The notes under the pieces: model-generated
The model's database searches: none
What the model was told of the DNA's origin: nothing
The model's input: the letters and a program-made list of their open reading frames with translations, nothing else
Position numbers and translations under genes: made by a program
Assembly (NCBI RefSeq): GCF_010389155.1
Contig: NC_057764.1
Span: 3,720,001 to 3,784,000 of the forward strand
Origin: Erigeron canadensis
Lineage: Eukaryota > Streptophyta > Magnoliopsida > Asterales > Asteraceae
Length of the DNA stretch: 64,000 nt
Direction of reading: 5' to 3'
Part shown: positions 50,331 to 62,860 of the stretch, piece after piece
Layout: every line of letters begins with the position of its first letter
How positions within the stretch are numbered: position 1 is the first letter of the stretch

Positions 50331-52365
50331 TTTTAATAATGTTTAATATATACCATGGTTATAAACAAAACCTCCATTTCAAGTTTGACGAATTAATCTT
50401 TATCTCTTAAAAGATTTTTATTGTCTACCCTTTTTACAAGTTATATGTGTATTAGTTATATATTTTTCGTGTTGGAATGTTCGTATCTAATGGCAGAACC
50501 ATCCGTAGACAAATGTTTAGCCGTTCATTCGGTTATTTTTTCAACCAGCCGTAGACAAATGTTTATGACCTAGCGTAATTTCACTGTAATATTTTCAACT
50601 TTAATTATGCTTGTATTTCCAAGCATTCCATGTTGTATCGCCTTCATGTTATTATTTCATGTTAAGAATGATTTTTGTTCATCTTCTAATTAATTTTAGA
50701 CCCTTATTGTGCAGATCCTTAGATTGTTGTTTATCTATGTAGTTGCAGATCCTTAGTGTATGTCATTGAGAGCTTGCCGCAACCATGGCATAAGATAGGC
50801 TGTGCACGACAAGTCAACAAGGAAAAGAAATTGCCAGTCTTTTTAAATATTTATGTAATTGCAAGTCTGTTTTCCTCACATATTTCTTCATGTTCTTGGG
50901 CTCATAATAAAACGAGATCTTCTAAAATTCAAACCAACTTTACTTATAAAGTTGAAAATTTTGTCCATTGGATTAAAATCAATAGTCAAGATTCAAATAT
51001 GAATTTTGAATCTTGACATTTAATTTTAATCCAATGATCATGATTAAGCCAACTTCACTAGTAAAGTTATACTCAACTTTAGGAGATCATCATTCATAAA
51101 TTAAAGACAGAATCAAATTAAGATATTAATTAACAAATATTTGTTTTTCGTTATTTTATCAGTTTCTCAATTAATTAACGTCAATAACGTTTATATATGT
51201 AAAAGCTCATATAATGTTGTCATAATAATGTGTGGTACCAACAAGAAATTAGCCTAATAGTAAGTCAAACGCTTGATGACCTTAAGGTCTCAGGTGTGAT
51301 TCCCGTTGGGAACAAAAAATAATTTCTTTAAAGTACCCGTTACTAATAAAGACTAGACCCATATGTGAAGTTTAAATACGCGGGTTTGATCATTTGGGGC
51401 ACCCAAATCAATTGAGGATTAGGATGAAGATATTTTACCGGCATCATATGGCTCATACGGAATGGGTCGATTGGTATCCAATTGTGATGTCGGGGCTAAA
51501 CATTACCCTTTTTAATGATGCCTGGTTAATAAGCATGTATAATAGTATATACTACTCGTAATTATGATTATATCATCCGTAAGTATATGAACATGAAATT
51601 CTTTTACCGTTTATATATACGTTATCCTCTTTCATATACATCTTAAATGCTTAATTGTTTAAGTTGTTCTCTTATCATAATTTGATAATAATGAGATGAA
51701 TTATGAAAAGATCAAATAAACATTCCCTCAAAAATTGAAAGGCAAAAATTACCATGTATAACATGCTCACTTGTAAAATATATTTTACTACTCTCACAAA
51801 ATAAAACTGGAGATGAAAACAAGACGAGTTCATAGACGATAAAATTCAATATCAATGAAAAACTATCATTAAAGTGAATTCAACATCAATGAAAAACTAT
51901 CAATAAAAACTATCATAAACTCAAATGGCCTTTTTACCGAAAAAAAACTATCATTAACTCACAACTAAAGGTAAAGCCATAAAATTGTTAATTTCACATA
52001 GAAAGTGAAACCGCAAATATAATACATCAAATGATATTAAACCAAAAGAGTATACGTCTGTTATAGAGTATGTTTCCATATATAATGGATCACAACATCC
52101 AGATAATTAAGCTAGACCTTTCATAAACATACTATATTTCTTGAGGGTAAATAGCGAACATCTTATATTTCAACATAGACCTTTGCTTCATTAACATACC
52201 ATGGTTCGCTAGGTCAGGGCTTTTTTTTTAGATCCAACAATTAAGCTAAAATAGAAGTCGATCACAACAATCCAAAACATTTTTCAAAAACAAGTTCCAA
52301 CAAACATTTCTCAAAATAAAACGATTAAGCCAGCTTACTTTTTCTTTGAAAATTGTAGTCCAATT
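50331..52365. other. Intergenic with one SINE-like fragment
   Basis: No gene seen. At 51240-51310 GCCTAATAGTAAGTCAAACG, AAGGTCTCAGG and GTGATTCCCG resemble a tRNA-derived SINE head with a damaged B-box; its body may run to about 51530. At 52040-52075 a short stretch repeats the AAACCAAAAGAGTATACGT word of the 32 kb family. Confidence 0.4.
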
Positions 52366-55300
52366 TAGGGGTGTTGAAAAAACCCAAACCCAATTAACCC
52401 GACCCGATCTAAATGGGTTTGGGTTAAATGGGTTGGGTTATTCGGGTTTCGGGTTAGTTATTCGGATAACCATACCCATATAAATTTAATTGGTTTGGGT
52501 TGTGGGTGAAAAAGTTTTATTTCAGGTTAACCCGAACAACCCGAATAAATTCTCTAGATTTTCTAATTATTATAGTTTATAAATATGTTATGGTTACCAA
52601 TAATACTAACTAACTACTAAATAGTATCTAGTTCTAGTTTCATAAAACCCATCCAAATCCAATGAATCCATATCTATATACAATTATCGACTTGACATCT
52701 TAAGGACTTAACCACTAGAGTATGCTACTACTGCATCTACTAATGTACCTATAATTGTATATATTTTAAAATCAATTAAAATTATAATTCAAAATTTGTC
52801 TTTTAACTATTAGATATTTTTAACTCTTTTCTATTTCTCTACTTCTCTTGCTTATTAGTAGTATTTACTATTTAATATAATAGGTAAATACTAACAACCA
52901 ACTCACCAAGTTTTATCTCATCTTGATTTTTAATTGCTTTGAAAAATTGAAAGGTACTTTCTAATTCCATGAGTTCACTACTTCATTTTATTCTTTAAGA
53001 TTTAATTTTCAATAGTATTTGCTTATTTAAATTTTGTGTTATTTAGTTTTTTTTAATTCATGAAACATACTATAACAAACATCAACTTGTTTAAACCTTT
53101 TTCATAACTTTGAATCTCACGTGTTATTGGCTTTTTTTTTATAGATGTCAGAACCAGATGGCTTTGTTGAACAAGATATCATTGATCTTGAAGACAATGA
53201 GAATGGGAACCATCTCGCAACTGGAAAGAATAAGACCAAAATCTACAAACCAAGATCGTGGGTGTGGGAACACTTCAATAGGAGTACTGTTGAAGGTAAA
53301 CTGAGAGCCGCATGTGCTCATTGTGGCGATATGTACTTGTGTGGAACTAAAAATTACGGTACTTCGAATCTTAAGAATCAATTACTTTTTAAATGTAAAG
53401 TTTACAAATTAGGGGAAGGTCAAACCCAAATTGCTTTTGAAGAAGGGGATGAAAGAAAAATGATAGCACACCAGTTTAAACAAAAAGCAGTTAAAAAGGT
53501 TTTAGCTCATATGATAGTTATAGATGAGCTTCCTTTTAGTTTCGTGGAAAATAAAGGGTTTAGACATTATAATAGCGTTTCCCTAACCGTTGTTTAAAAT
53601 TCCATGTAGAAGTATTATGACCATAGCTACTTATGACTTGTTGTTTAAAATTCTATGTAGAAGTACTATGACCATAGCTACTTATGACTTGTTTCTTGAG
53701 GAAAAGGAAAAGGTTCGTGACTTTATTAAAAGAAACATTGGTAGAATTTGTTTGACCACTGATGGTTGGACTTCTACTCAACAAGTCAATTATATATGTC
53801 TCACCGCTCACTTTATAGACAATGAATGGAAGTTAAGGAAAAAAGTGTTGAGTTTTAAACAACTTGATAGTCATAAGGGGGTTGACATTGGAAAAGAAAT
53901 AGAGTAGTGTTTGATAGATTGGAAAATTGAGAATGTTTTTACAATTTCGGTGGACAATAATGATGTCGCCGTTAATTTTTTAAGAAATGTGCTTAAATGT
54001 TCAAACCATTGTCTATTGATGGGTCAGTACACTCACATTCGATGTGTAGCTCACATACTAAACTTAGTGGTGCAAGATGACATTAAAAAGGTTGGTAAGT
54101 CGATTGAGAAGATTAGATATGCCGTAAGGTGGATTAGACAGTCGGGTTTAAGAATCAAAAAGTTTGCTGAATATGCCAAAATTGTTAAATGTGATACTAC
54201 CAAAAATTTGATTAGAGATTTACCTACAAGATGGAATTCCACTTACAACATGTTGGAACTTGCCCAAGCTTATGAAAATACATTTCAAAGATACAATTTG
54301 TTGGATTCGGAGTTCGGGAAAGATATGACAGAAGCGGGTTTTGAGATGCTTACACGGGATGATTGGGTAAATGCTAGGAAGTTATGTCATTTTTTAGAAA
54401 TTTTTTATCATGTTACTTTGAAGGTTTCAGGCACATATTATGTGACATCAAACACTTGCATGGATGATATTGCCTCAATTCGTACGCACTTGAATGAAGC
54501 TCTAAACGATCCTAGTGAAGTTGAACTTTGTCAAATTGCATCAGCAATGAAACCTAAGTTTGACAAGTACTTTGGGGATGTAAAGAAAATGAACTTGCTG
54601 TTATATTTTTCTTTGATACTTGATCCAAGAAACAAGAAACCTTACTTGGGCATTTTACTTGATGATCATTATAGAATGGATGGGGATGAGGTTGTGAGTG
54701 AGAAGAAGACATACATATTAGAGGCTATGGGAACATTGTATAACGAGTATGTACGACTTCATTCTCCATGTCCAAGTTCCACTACCGGGTCTTCTACTTC
54801 ATCTACAATATTAGGGAAACGTTCAAACCCCGATGTTATGGAGGCAAAAGCCCCCACAAGAAACAAACTAAGAGAGAAGATGAAAACAAACACAATTGAA
54901 TCCATTAGTGAGTTGCAAAACTACTTGGATGAAAGTGTGGAAGATGATTCATCCATGTTTGACATATTGGCATGGCGGAAAGTTAATAGCCCAAGGTTTC
55001 CAACTTTATCGTTGATGGCCAGAGACTTGTTTGCAATTTCAGTCTCAACAGTTGCCTCTGAATCAGTGTTTAGCACGAGTACAAGGGTTTTGGATCCATT
55101 TAGGAGTTCCTTGACCCTTATGATTGTCGAATCCCTCATTTGTACCCAAGATTGGCTTCGAACTGGGTCAAATGTGAACCCACCAGTTGAGAAGGATTGG
55201 GACAATATTCAAGAAATTCATAAAGGTAATTTTGTTTCTCTATTAGTCCATTACATTTTTCAATATTCATAGATTTTATCTAAGATTATGTCATTTATTA

Positions 55301-55930
55301 TTATAGAATTGGAAACAAGAATTGTTGGTTCTTCAAATGTAGAGTGACTGATCACTGAAGCAACAAGGTATATAAGAATTTCACGTGAAGAAACAAGCAG
55401 GAATACTCTTTTGGACTAGACGTATATTCTATAATGCATGTTTGCATCAAGAACTCAAGAAGGAACACTCTTTTGGACTACATTAGTATAATCTCTAATG
55501 CATGCTTGCACCAAGAAGAAAGACTCTTTTAAACTACTAGTATAATGCATGCTTGCAAGCTCTTCTTTTCTGTACTCTAATGTTCTGATGATGCATAATC
55601 TTCTTTTTTGTATTCTAAATTTCTAATGATGTATTTCAAAACTCATATGCTGAAATCGTATGTAGCTTAAGTATTATAATGCACAGGTATTTGGGCAAGT
55701 GATCTGTTGTGTAAATTGGAAGTTTTTGTCATTGTTCAAAATCTTTTCAAATGGTTATTTCAGGTTTAACCCAAAACCCAACCCAAATCAACCCGAACCA
55801 TATAACCCGAAACCCAAAACCCGAATCTTTATTCGGTTTGGGTTACGGGTCACATTTTCCATGGCTAAAACCCAAATAACCCGACTCATATAACCCGAAA
55901 CCCAATTAACCCGACCGATCAACGCCCCTA
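52366..55930 (+). mobile_element. Full-length hAT (Ac/Tag-like) transposon
   Basis: The termini TAGGGGTGTTGA (left) and TAGGGGCGTTGA (right, minus strand) are flanked by gtccaatt (52358-52365) and gtccaatc (55931-55938), an 8-bp duplication with one change. Both subterminal regions (52380-52560 and 55760-55920) are packed with AACCCG/CGGGTT words, a typical hAT subterminal array. The 3565-bp element holds one transposase gene in the plus orientation, broken by a frameshift and a nonsense codon. Confidence 0.95.
53145..55347 (+). pseudogene. BED-finger hAT transposase, decayed
   Basis: The start ATG at 53145 directly follows a TTTTATAG acceptor, so a 5' UTR intron is likely. Parts in order: BED zinc finger (SWVWEHFNRS, then CAHCGDMY); RNase H-like core with LTTDGWTS and ISVDNND; RCVAHILNLVVQD; LPTRWNSTYNML; a C-terminal dimerisation segment with SVSTVASESVFST. 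A last intron (about 55227-55306, AAAG|GTAATT ... TTATAG|AATTGG) restores frame to a TGA at 55345. Defects: a frameshift near 53575-53590, an in-frame 51-bp tandem duplication just after it (17 residues, FKIPCRSIMTIATYDLL repeated), and TAG at 53905. The catalytic regions are otherwise readable, so loss of function is recent in appearance. Confidence 0.9.
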
Positions 55931-56178
55931 GTCCAATCCCCCTCTTCATCATCCCCAACTTGTCCTGTTGCACATCAACATAAAGATGATCCTAATACTA
56001 CGTATTCATACCATTCACCACACTAGGTCCAACCGCTTACAACTTCTTCATATAGTCCAATCCCCCTCTTCATAATGCCCAACTTGTCCTGTTGCACATC
56101 AACATAAAGATGATCCTAATACTACGTTTTCATACCATTCACCACACTAGGTCCAACCGCATACAACTTCTTCATACC
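55931..56178. repeat. 124-bp tandem duplication
   Basis: Two units with period 124, both beginning GTCCAATCCCCCTCTTCAT; differences are few (for example CATCATCCCC versus CATAATGCCC). The first unit starts exactly at the right border of the hAT element, so the hAT target GTCCAAT also occurs intact at 56055. Confidence 0.92.
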
Positions 56179-56457
56179 ATTCACCAAACTAGTGGTCTAG
56201 GCATTGAAAACTTTTTTATATCCCTGTGGATAATTCTTTATTGTTTACCTTTATTATGTTGAAGGTAACTTAGTTCACATTCAACACCATGGCATATTTT
56301 GATACGTTGCGCCCATGTAAGAGTAATGAAATTTAAGTAAACATCTAGGCTTTCACGAGATGCTTACTCGAATATGAGGATTTTCTCACTGCTCTCCTAA
56401 CAAACTGTCAAGAGAAAGATAACGAATCCATGTTTGTAACGAGAAAGCATTATTTCT
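56179..56457. other. Intergenic, possibly including the outer end of the LTR
   Basis: No gene seen. The low-coordinate end of the adjacent LTR is not fixed, so part of this stretch may belong to it. Confidence 0.4.
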
Positions 56458-56846
56458 TTCCAAGGCTCAACATTCCATCACTCCTGTTTGTATAGCCAAT
56501 CCATTAGCCTAGAAAGGAGGAATGGGGGTGTTTGTGGTTGTTTGTTGGGGATTCCCTTCCGGTAAGGCGGAACCTTTTGTACGCCAAGAAAGTGTGTATG
56601 TGATTATGAATCATTCTAGCCATTCTTCCCCCTATTTATAGGGGGTTCGTGACTTATTCCCCAAGTAGGGTTTTATTTATTTAATTAGGCCGTGTGTATC
56701 TCTTCTAAGAATAAGGGAATTGATTTGATCTTCTTTCCTAAGATATAGGATTCTTGATAAATGCAAATCCTTTCCTTATTTTTCGAGAGTGACACGTACC
56801 CTTTGATCGTACCCTGCGTGATTACGTCTGGGTGGGTACGTCTTCA
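56458..56846 (-). repeat. 3' LTR of the Tat-like element
   Basis: Matches the copy at 63470 with scattered substitutions. Its inner edge is fixed by the adjoining polypurine tract; the outer edge is only where similarity to the other copy stops. Confidence 0.85.
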
Positions 56847-57199
56847 AGCCCCCCTGTCTAATGGGGTGACTCTGCGAAGATCATCGTATTAGACTCTTGC
56901 CCTGTACCTGCGCCTTTTTTGAAAGTTTAAGCGAAGTATAGGGTCTTTTTTGAAAATGCCGTTGGTAGGTTTGGGGTATTTAATTTTTGCGAGATAATGG
57001 GCGTATCTCGAAAATCAAAACCTTAATCGACGGCCTTGCCATTAAGTTGCCATATAAATATCTTTTTGTGGTTAATATCGATCCAAATTCTTCATCCGAT
57101 TAAAGTTATTTTGCTGCTTCGTTGAGAGAGAGAGACATTGTGTGCCCAAGGTACGATCTTTTTCCTCTGTCTTGTTTTTTTGAATAAACCCTAGAATAA

Positions 57200-59135
57200 A
57201 TGGCAAAACATGGTATAGCTGGTACCAAATCTGTTGTAGATGTTGACACTCTCCGAGCTTTTGTGGATCAATTTTTTCCCGGCCGACATGCATCTTTCCG
57301 ATTACCTACTCATTCTCAGAGTGCCTTAAAACCCCCAAATGGGTTTGTTACTATATATGTGAAATCTTTTACCATGGGAAATCTTAGGTATCCGTTTCCT
57401 AGTTTCTTTCTTGAGGTCTTGAAGTACTTTAAGTGTCACATATTGATGATGCATCCTTTAGGGATTGCTAGGATAATAGCTTTCGAAGTTGTTTGTCGTG
57501 CTTATGGTGTTGAACCACCTGTGACATTGTTTAGAAAACTTTTAAATATATCAGCCGCTGGTGATTGGATCACTATTGCGAATAAGCCTGGTATTGAGTG
57601 TATTATTAAGGGTGGTGTCGATATTCGTGACTAGAAGGATGAGTTTGTGTTCATGCACCATAGTTTGTTTCTCCAACATTGTGAGTCGTTGTATGAAAAA
57701 GGTAGGTTAAAAGTCCAAAAGAAGGGGTTTTTTGGTGATCCTGTTCCAGATGATGATGGTGGTGAAATATATGATATTTTAGAAGAGGAAGGTTTTGTTG
57801 TGTACCGTTATCCAGATGGAGTGTTATTTAGGGCAAATTGCTGAAGGGGAGGAAGAATTTGATGGTATGCTCTTCTTGTATGATCTTTATATATGCTCTG
57901 CATGCTTTGTCATCGTGTGCCTCTATTTTGTTTTGTAGAAATGTCTTACCTAAGATTTGTGAAGAAAGGTACAAAGGAGGTGTCTCAAGCTCCTAACCCA
58001 AATGTGTCTGTTGGTGGTAGTATTGGAGAAAGGACTGGTGAGACAGCAGAGGTTGCTAGTCGTCCCCCCCTGTGTTGCAAGCTATTGATGTTGATTTGAT
58101 CCCCGATGCTGGTAAGAAAAGGGGCCAATATTCTTCCCCCTGGTGGTTCCATTGGTGCCCGGTTGAAGAAAGCTAAGATTGCAGCTGCCAATGCTCATGT
58201 CCCCACTGATGATATTAAGGAAGGAAATACAAAGCTTTGTGCCTCAAACAGGAAATCCAGGAAGTCTGTGCCTACAAAATATTCTGCCAAAAAAGGTAAG
58301 GATGTTCGCCTCTGCTACTATTATATTCCAATTGCATTATAATATTTATTTCTCTCTTTGTATTTGCAGAATTCTATGAATCGAATTGGGTGTTCAGGTC
58401 CCAAATCCCTAAGCAAACTGCCGGTGAAATAAGGTCAAAGGAGCCCCAGGAGTTCTTGGCCTTAAATGATGAAGATTGTGATGCACACAGTACCATGTTG
58501 ACTGAGATGCGCTTCCGGTTTGAAGGAGTTGTGAAGACTTTGAAAGAGAGTGCTCATAGGGAATCTTTGCTTAGTAACAATGTACTTGATTTGGAGAAAA
58601 AGTTAGCAGAGTATGGTGAAGATACCTCTGTTGTTGAAAAATTAAAGGAGAAAGAAGCTTTGTTGAAGTCCCAAGAATCCACCTTGTTTTCCAGGAATGA
58701 AGAAATTGCCAAGTTGAAGGCAGAATTACAATCCAAGTCCATTGAGAGTGCTAAAGTGTTGTCCCAATCACAAGCAGACAAATTGTTAATCGAGGACCTT
58801 TCAAAACAATTGCAGGAGCTAAGGGTTGACCGCAACAGAGTTGTGTCTGAATATGTCCCTTATGTGTGTAAGTCTTTTTGGCGCATCCTGAGGTTTTGAA
58901 GGCGGTGGGCGATGGTATCTTAGCAAACCGATTGGAGGAGAGGTCCAAGGTGTTGGAGGAATTTGGCCAGGAAGGTCATGTGGATCTGGCGTCCCGTCTT
59001 GATTATGATGCAGATGCTTCCCAAAAGGTCGAGGCTACTGCTAAAGATTGGGAGGATGCCAAGTTTTCTGTTATTGCCTCCTTTGCTGCCCATCCCGATT
59101 TGTCTGTTGATCAACTCTTGTCTTTGGAAATTTGA
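57200..59135 (+). pseudogene. Antisense ORF of the Tat-like element (putative gypsy-type transposon domain)
   Basis: Begins MAKHGIAGTKSVVDVDTLRA and contains GNLRYPFPSFFLEVLKYFKC, LMMHPLGIARIIAFEVVC and ISAAGDWITIANKPG, resembling the plant putative gypsy-type transposon domain (Pfam PF04195, recalled). The C-terminal half (58390-58880) is a Glu/Lys-rich coiled coil followed by HPEVLKAVGDGILANRL and a C-terminal helix. Defects: TAG at 57632 in place of a probable Trp, frame changes near 57840, in the C-run at 58065 and near 58115 and 58870. Introns are likely near 57866-57940 and 58296-58370. It has no catalytic residues I recognise, and its role is unknown. Confidence 0.7.
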
Positions 59136-59830
59136 ACAGTTGGAATATTTGGCTTTGTAAGCCTTGGTCTGTAAAACAATAATAACTTGCCTTAGCCCCC
59201 CAGTGTATCTGGGTTTCTTCTTTTGGACTTGCGGGTCACTTTGAATAATTATTATCATGCTTATATTAATGCACTTTGATAACCTTCTTTAGGTTTTTGC
59301 ATGCTATGCTTGATTACTTTTGCATAGATCTTGATTGTGTACTTGCTTTGCTAGCAGTTAGATATGCTCTTTGCTTCTTCAGCGTTTCGAGCGCATTCTT
59401 TGAAATTTGTGCATTTTGCTTTTTCAGCGATTATGCATATATAGTAAAATCATAGGAGTATGATTTAAAGTGTAGATGCCTTGCTTGGCTTTTGTTTAGG
59501 CCTGTGTTTTCTTTATAGTCACGACTTTATCATAAAATCATAGGAGTATGATTTTTGCCTTTGTTGGCGTTTATTGAAATTATGTGTGTGAGGCTGCGAT
59601 CCTTCTTCACCATGAATCATAATTTTTATTTTATTGAAGCATAGAATAGTTCTAGATACAAAAAATAGATAGACTTATTCTGCTTTGTGAGTGCTATTTT
59701 CGAGTTCTGGGTCTTCTTGCTTTTTTATTTCCATTTTGTGGAATGTATCTGCAAGTTCCCCTTCTTCTCTTCCTAGCCTCTTTTTCTTTGTTGGCATACT
59801 GGTGCCAGCTTGTCCATGAACTCTGGGTGG
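59136..59830. other. Non-coding interior of the Tat-like element
   Basis: T-rich stretch where the pol region would be expected. It contains two CATAAAATCATAGGAGTATG-like words near 59445 and 59535. No RT, RNase H or integrase motif on the minus strand, which is the basis for calling a deletion. Confidence 0.5.
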
Positions 59831-60067
59831 CTAAAAACTTCCCCGGATGCTTGCTATCCCATCCTCCGTTTGAAATTTGACCATGTTGTGTATGACGGAG
59901 GGTATCATCCCGAACTTTTGTAGTGCTTGTCTTCCCAGGATTGCATTGTATGGCGAGTGTCCTTTGATTAGCATGAACGTTAGCTCCTCTGTCCTCCTAC
60001 ATGGTCCTGCAACAATTTTCCCGCATGCTCTATTTTGTCGCCAGAGAAACTTATTCCGAGTCCCTGG
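59831..60067 (-). pseudogene. Gypsy protease C-terminal part
   Basis: Minus-strand frame with LTFMLIKGHSPYNAILGRQA, LQKFGMIPSVIHNMVKF and GIASIRG, the usual C-terminal half of plant Ty3-gypsy aspartic proteases. It continues the frame of 62646-62836; the two are separated by the nested solo LTR. A stop follows at 59831. Confidence 0.82.
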
Positions 60068-62645
60068 TGTCACACCCCGACTAAGGCGGAAAACTCGGGA
60101 TGCAAGATAAAGTACACGCGCACATGGATGTTACATAGGAATAACTAAATGTATGCATAGATTAAACAGAGATAAACAAACACATAGTTCAAACAAGTAA
60201 ACATAGCTTACAACCCCAAGTTTTAGATGCAATCAAATAAAGTACGAGATAAGCTCCCACGCAGGGGAAGAAGTCAGGCATGTGCCATCAAACACATAAG
60301 TACACATGCAACACCAAAATCCTAGCCTGGTCTGCTACAGGACATCATGCTAAGCTCCTTAACCTCCTCTAATGCGATTCGCATGTTCACCTGAAAGGAA
60401 ATACTCAAAAGTGTCAACACAAAGGTTGTTGAGTTCGTAGGTTTTGTAAACAAGTGTCAAGTATGGTGCCAGGTCGAAATATCATCAAGATCCACACCGC
60501 AATATGGCTATCAACTTACTTATGATAGCAAGAATCAAGTATGTCTATGCCACCAGCACTTACGGTATACCAGGCCTAACGGTGCAAGTATCAAGTATCA
60601 AGTATCTCAACTGGTGCCTCCAACTCCACCATAAGTATCAAGTATCAAGTATCAAGCATTAAGTATCATGGTGCACATCATACAGTACAGTCAAATAGCC
60701 ATAAATGATGATAGACATAAAGGCACAAGTATCCTTTCACCCCAAAATTTGATATGTAAGTAAAAAGGGGCTACGAAACTCACAATGATCTGGTACAAGC
60801 ACGGTTTATAAGTACAAAGAACAATCACCAAAATAGATAGGTTATATCTATTAACTCCAAGTACACCTTGATGAAAACCTAAATATAAATCATACACATA
60901 TTATTTCATGTGGTTAAGTAATCATTGAAATAACCTTGATGAATTGATGATTTGGTCCTTTGAAGATCCTTGAACGTTTTGACTCGAAAAGAGTTTGAAT
61001 GAACTTTAAATATGTGAACTGGACTCGATCTGGACATCTTTGAACTCACACTTTAGTACTTATCGTGTTATTGAGTTGAACATATCTTTAATGATGAGCT
61101 TTTAGTCTTTAGAACTCAATTTAATTGATCATAGAACTCGTACTTGGATAATCGAGATAGAACATGTCCTTATTGTACTTAATTAGGGGTTGCACTTTGT
61201 ACGTCATCTTAGATCGAATTATGAACTAGCCTTGGTGTTAATAATTAGCCTTTGATGTGTTAAATCAAGTAATGATGTTGTTATGAACTGATTAGATGAT
61301 TAAGGATCAAATGTGGTATGATATAGAACAAGTATGTGTTGTTATATGATGAACACAAGATCGTCTAGGGTTTTGGATGCCAAGATCGTTTCACTGGACA
61401 GTCGAGATCGTCCCATTTGCCAAGTCAGGATCGTCCTAGCTGCTTCTAGGACAAGGTCGTCCTTCAAGATCATCCCACTGAACAAGGGCCAAGATCGTCC
61501 CACTGAACAAGGGCCAAGATCGTCTCATTTTCATGACTCAAGATCGTTTTAGAAGACAAGCATCAAGATCGTTTTAGAAAACAAGCATCAAGATCGTTTT
61601 AGAAAACAAGCGTCAAGATCGTTTCATTTTTAAGACATGAACAAGACACAAGATCGTTTCATGATCGTGTGTTTGAGCTAAACCAATCCGAAGGATCGGT
61701 TACCCATTAAACGTACCAACACAACACACATCACACAAGAACATACGAGCAGGAACCAAAAATCAAAAGGTTGCCCAGGACGATCTTGACAAGATCGTCC
61801 CAGGGAGATCGTCCTAGGGAGCTGAAACAAGAACTGAATTATATCATGAAGATCTAGATCGATTCCGGGGCTTGTTAGAACATCAAACTAGTACATATAT
61901 ACATAATAACACTAACCATTAACACTTTTAACGATTTCAAGACCATCCATAACATGATTAAGGGGTGGCACATCAAGAACAAGTTTTTCCTTATTTTCAA
62001 AAATGGGTTTTGTAGATTAAAGCATGTTATGACCCAACTTTGTTCACAAAAAGGTTACTAAACACATTTAGACACAAACCCATTAGTTATTAACACGTTT
62101 TTCATATCAAAATCGGACCAAATCATCAAGAACATAAACTTGAAAAAGTACACTTTTATTTTGATCAAAAACTCAAAATTTGTTGTTGTTACCTGAGATT
62201 TGATGCTAGAAGTATGTTTTGATTATCACAAGGAAGCTAAAAGTACAAGAAATTTTGTTTTAATAACCCAAAATCAAGAGATGATTTTTGTGTGTGTTTA
62301 TGGTGGCTGCACTATGTGTTTTAGAGAGAGAGTGAAGAAAGATGGAGAAGATGATGAATGAAGCTCTCTCTCTCTAACCCTCTATTTATAGTTTTCCATT
62401 ATTAAATGATCTTAGTAAGTTTAGGGACTATTTGTGAATATTTTAGGACTAGAACTTTCATAATACGAACGTTTACGACTTGAAACCTAGTATTTTATCG
62501 TATTATATCCTAAACTCGTCTTATAATTCAAGGTTTAAGATCAAATTGACCTTCATGTGAGCACATATCTTAAGTCTAAAGCACGTCAAGAACTTAGATG
62601 AAATTTGAGAAAGTTATTTACTACATTTCTAAGACGGTTGTTACA
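60068..62645. mobile_element. Solo LTR nested in the gypsy protease
   Basis: The 2578-bp insertion starts TGTCACACCCC and ends GGTTGTTACA (TG...CA). It is flanked by the perfect 5-bp duplication cctgg (60063-60067 and 62646-62650), as for LTR retrotransposons. It has no coding content, so a solo LTR is the simplest reading. It holds AAGTATC tandem repeats (60585-60670) and a GATCGT-rich array (61355-61680). Orientation is uncertain. Confidence 0.85.
61355..61680. repeat. AAGATCGT tandem array
   Basis: More than ten copies of CAAGATCGT or its variants. Within it are a 25-bp unit (AAGATCGTTTTAGAAAACAA then GCATC) repeated three times near 61540-61615 and a CCACTGAACAAGGGCCAAG unit repeated near 61470-61500. 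Confidence 0.85.
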
Positions 62646-62836
62646 CCTGGGGGTGATAATAAGATACGCAGGAGTGGGTTATCCCTTGGGAACGCATGCT
62701 CGTATAGTATATTGCAATCGCTTCCATCATCAATGTAGATCTTGTCTACCCATCGTTCCTGTAGTATTGCTTTGATCATTATTGGGTCGTTCGAGACATT
62801 TGTTCCCAGTATTGGTGGAAATGAGATTTCTCCCAC
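62646..62836 (-). pseudogene. Gypsy protease N-terminal part
   Basis: Minus-strand frame with ISFPPILGTNVSNDPIMIKA and IYIDDGSDCNILYEHAF. D-D-G-S is the aspartic protease active-site loop (usually D-T/S/G-G). It ends at the 5-bp duplication of the nested LTR. Confidence 0.82.
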
Positions 62837-62860
62837 GCTCTGGATTAGTGCGTCAATCCC

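Noticed and set aside
51240..51310. tRNA gene
   Set aside because: A-box- and B-box-like words are present, but no cloverleaf closes and the B-box is damaged; a SINE head is more likely.
60585..60670. Regularly spaced AAGTATC repeats, considered as a CRISPR-like array
   Set aside because: Units are 7-8 bases in direct tandem without unique spacers, inside a plant LTR; a simple tandem repeat.
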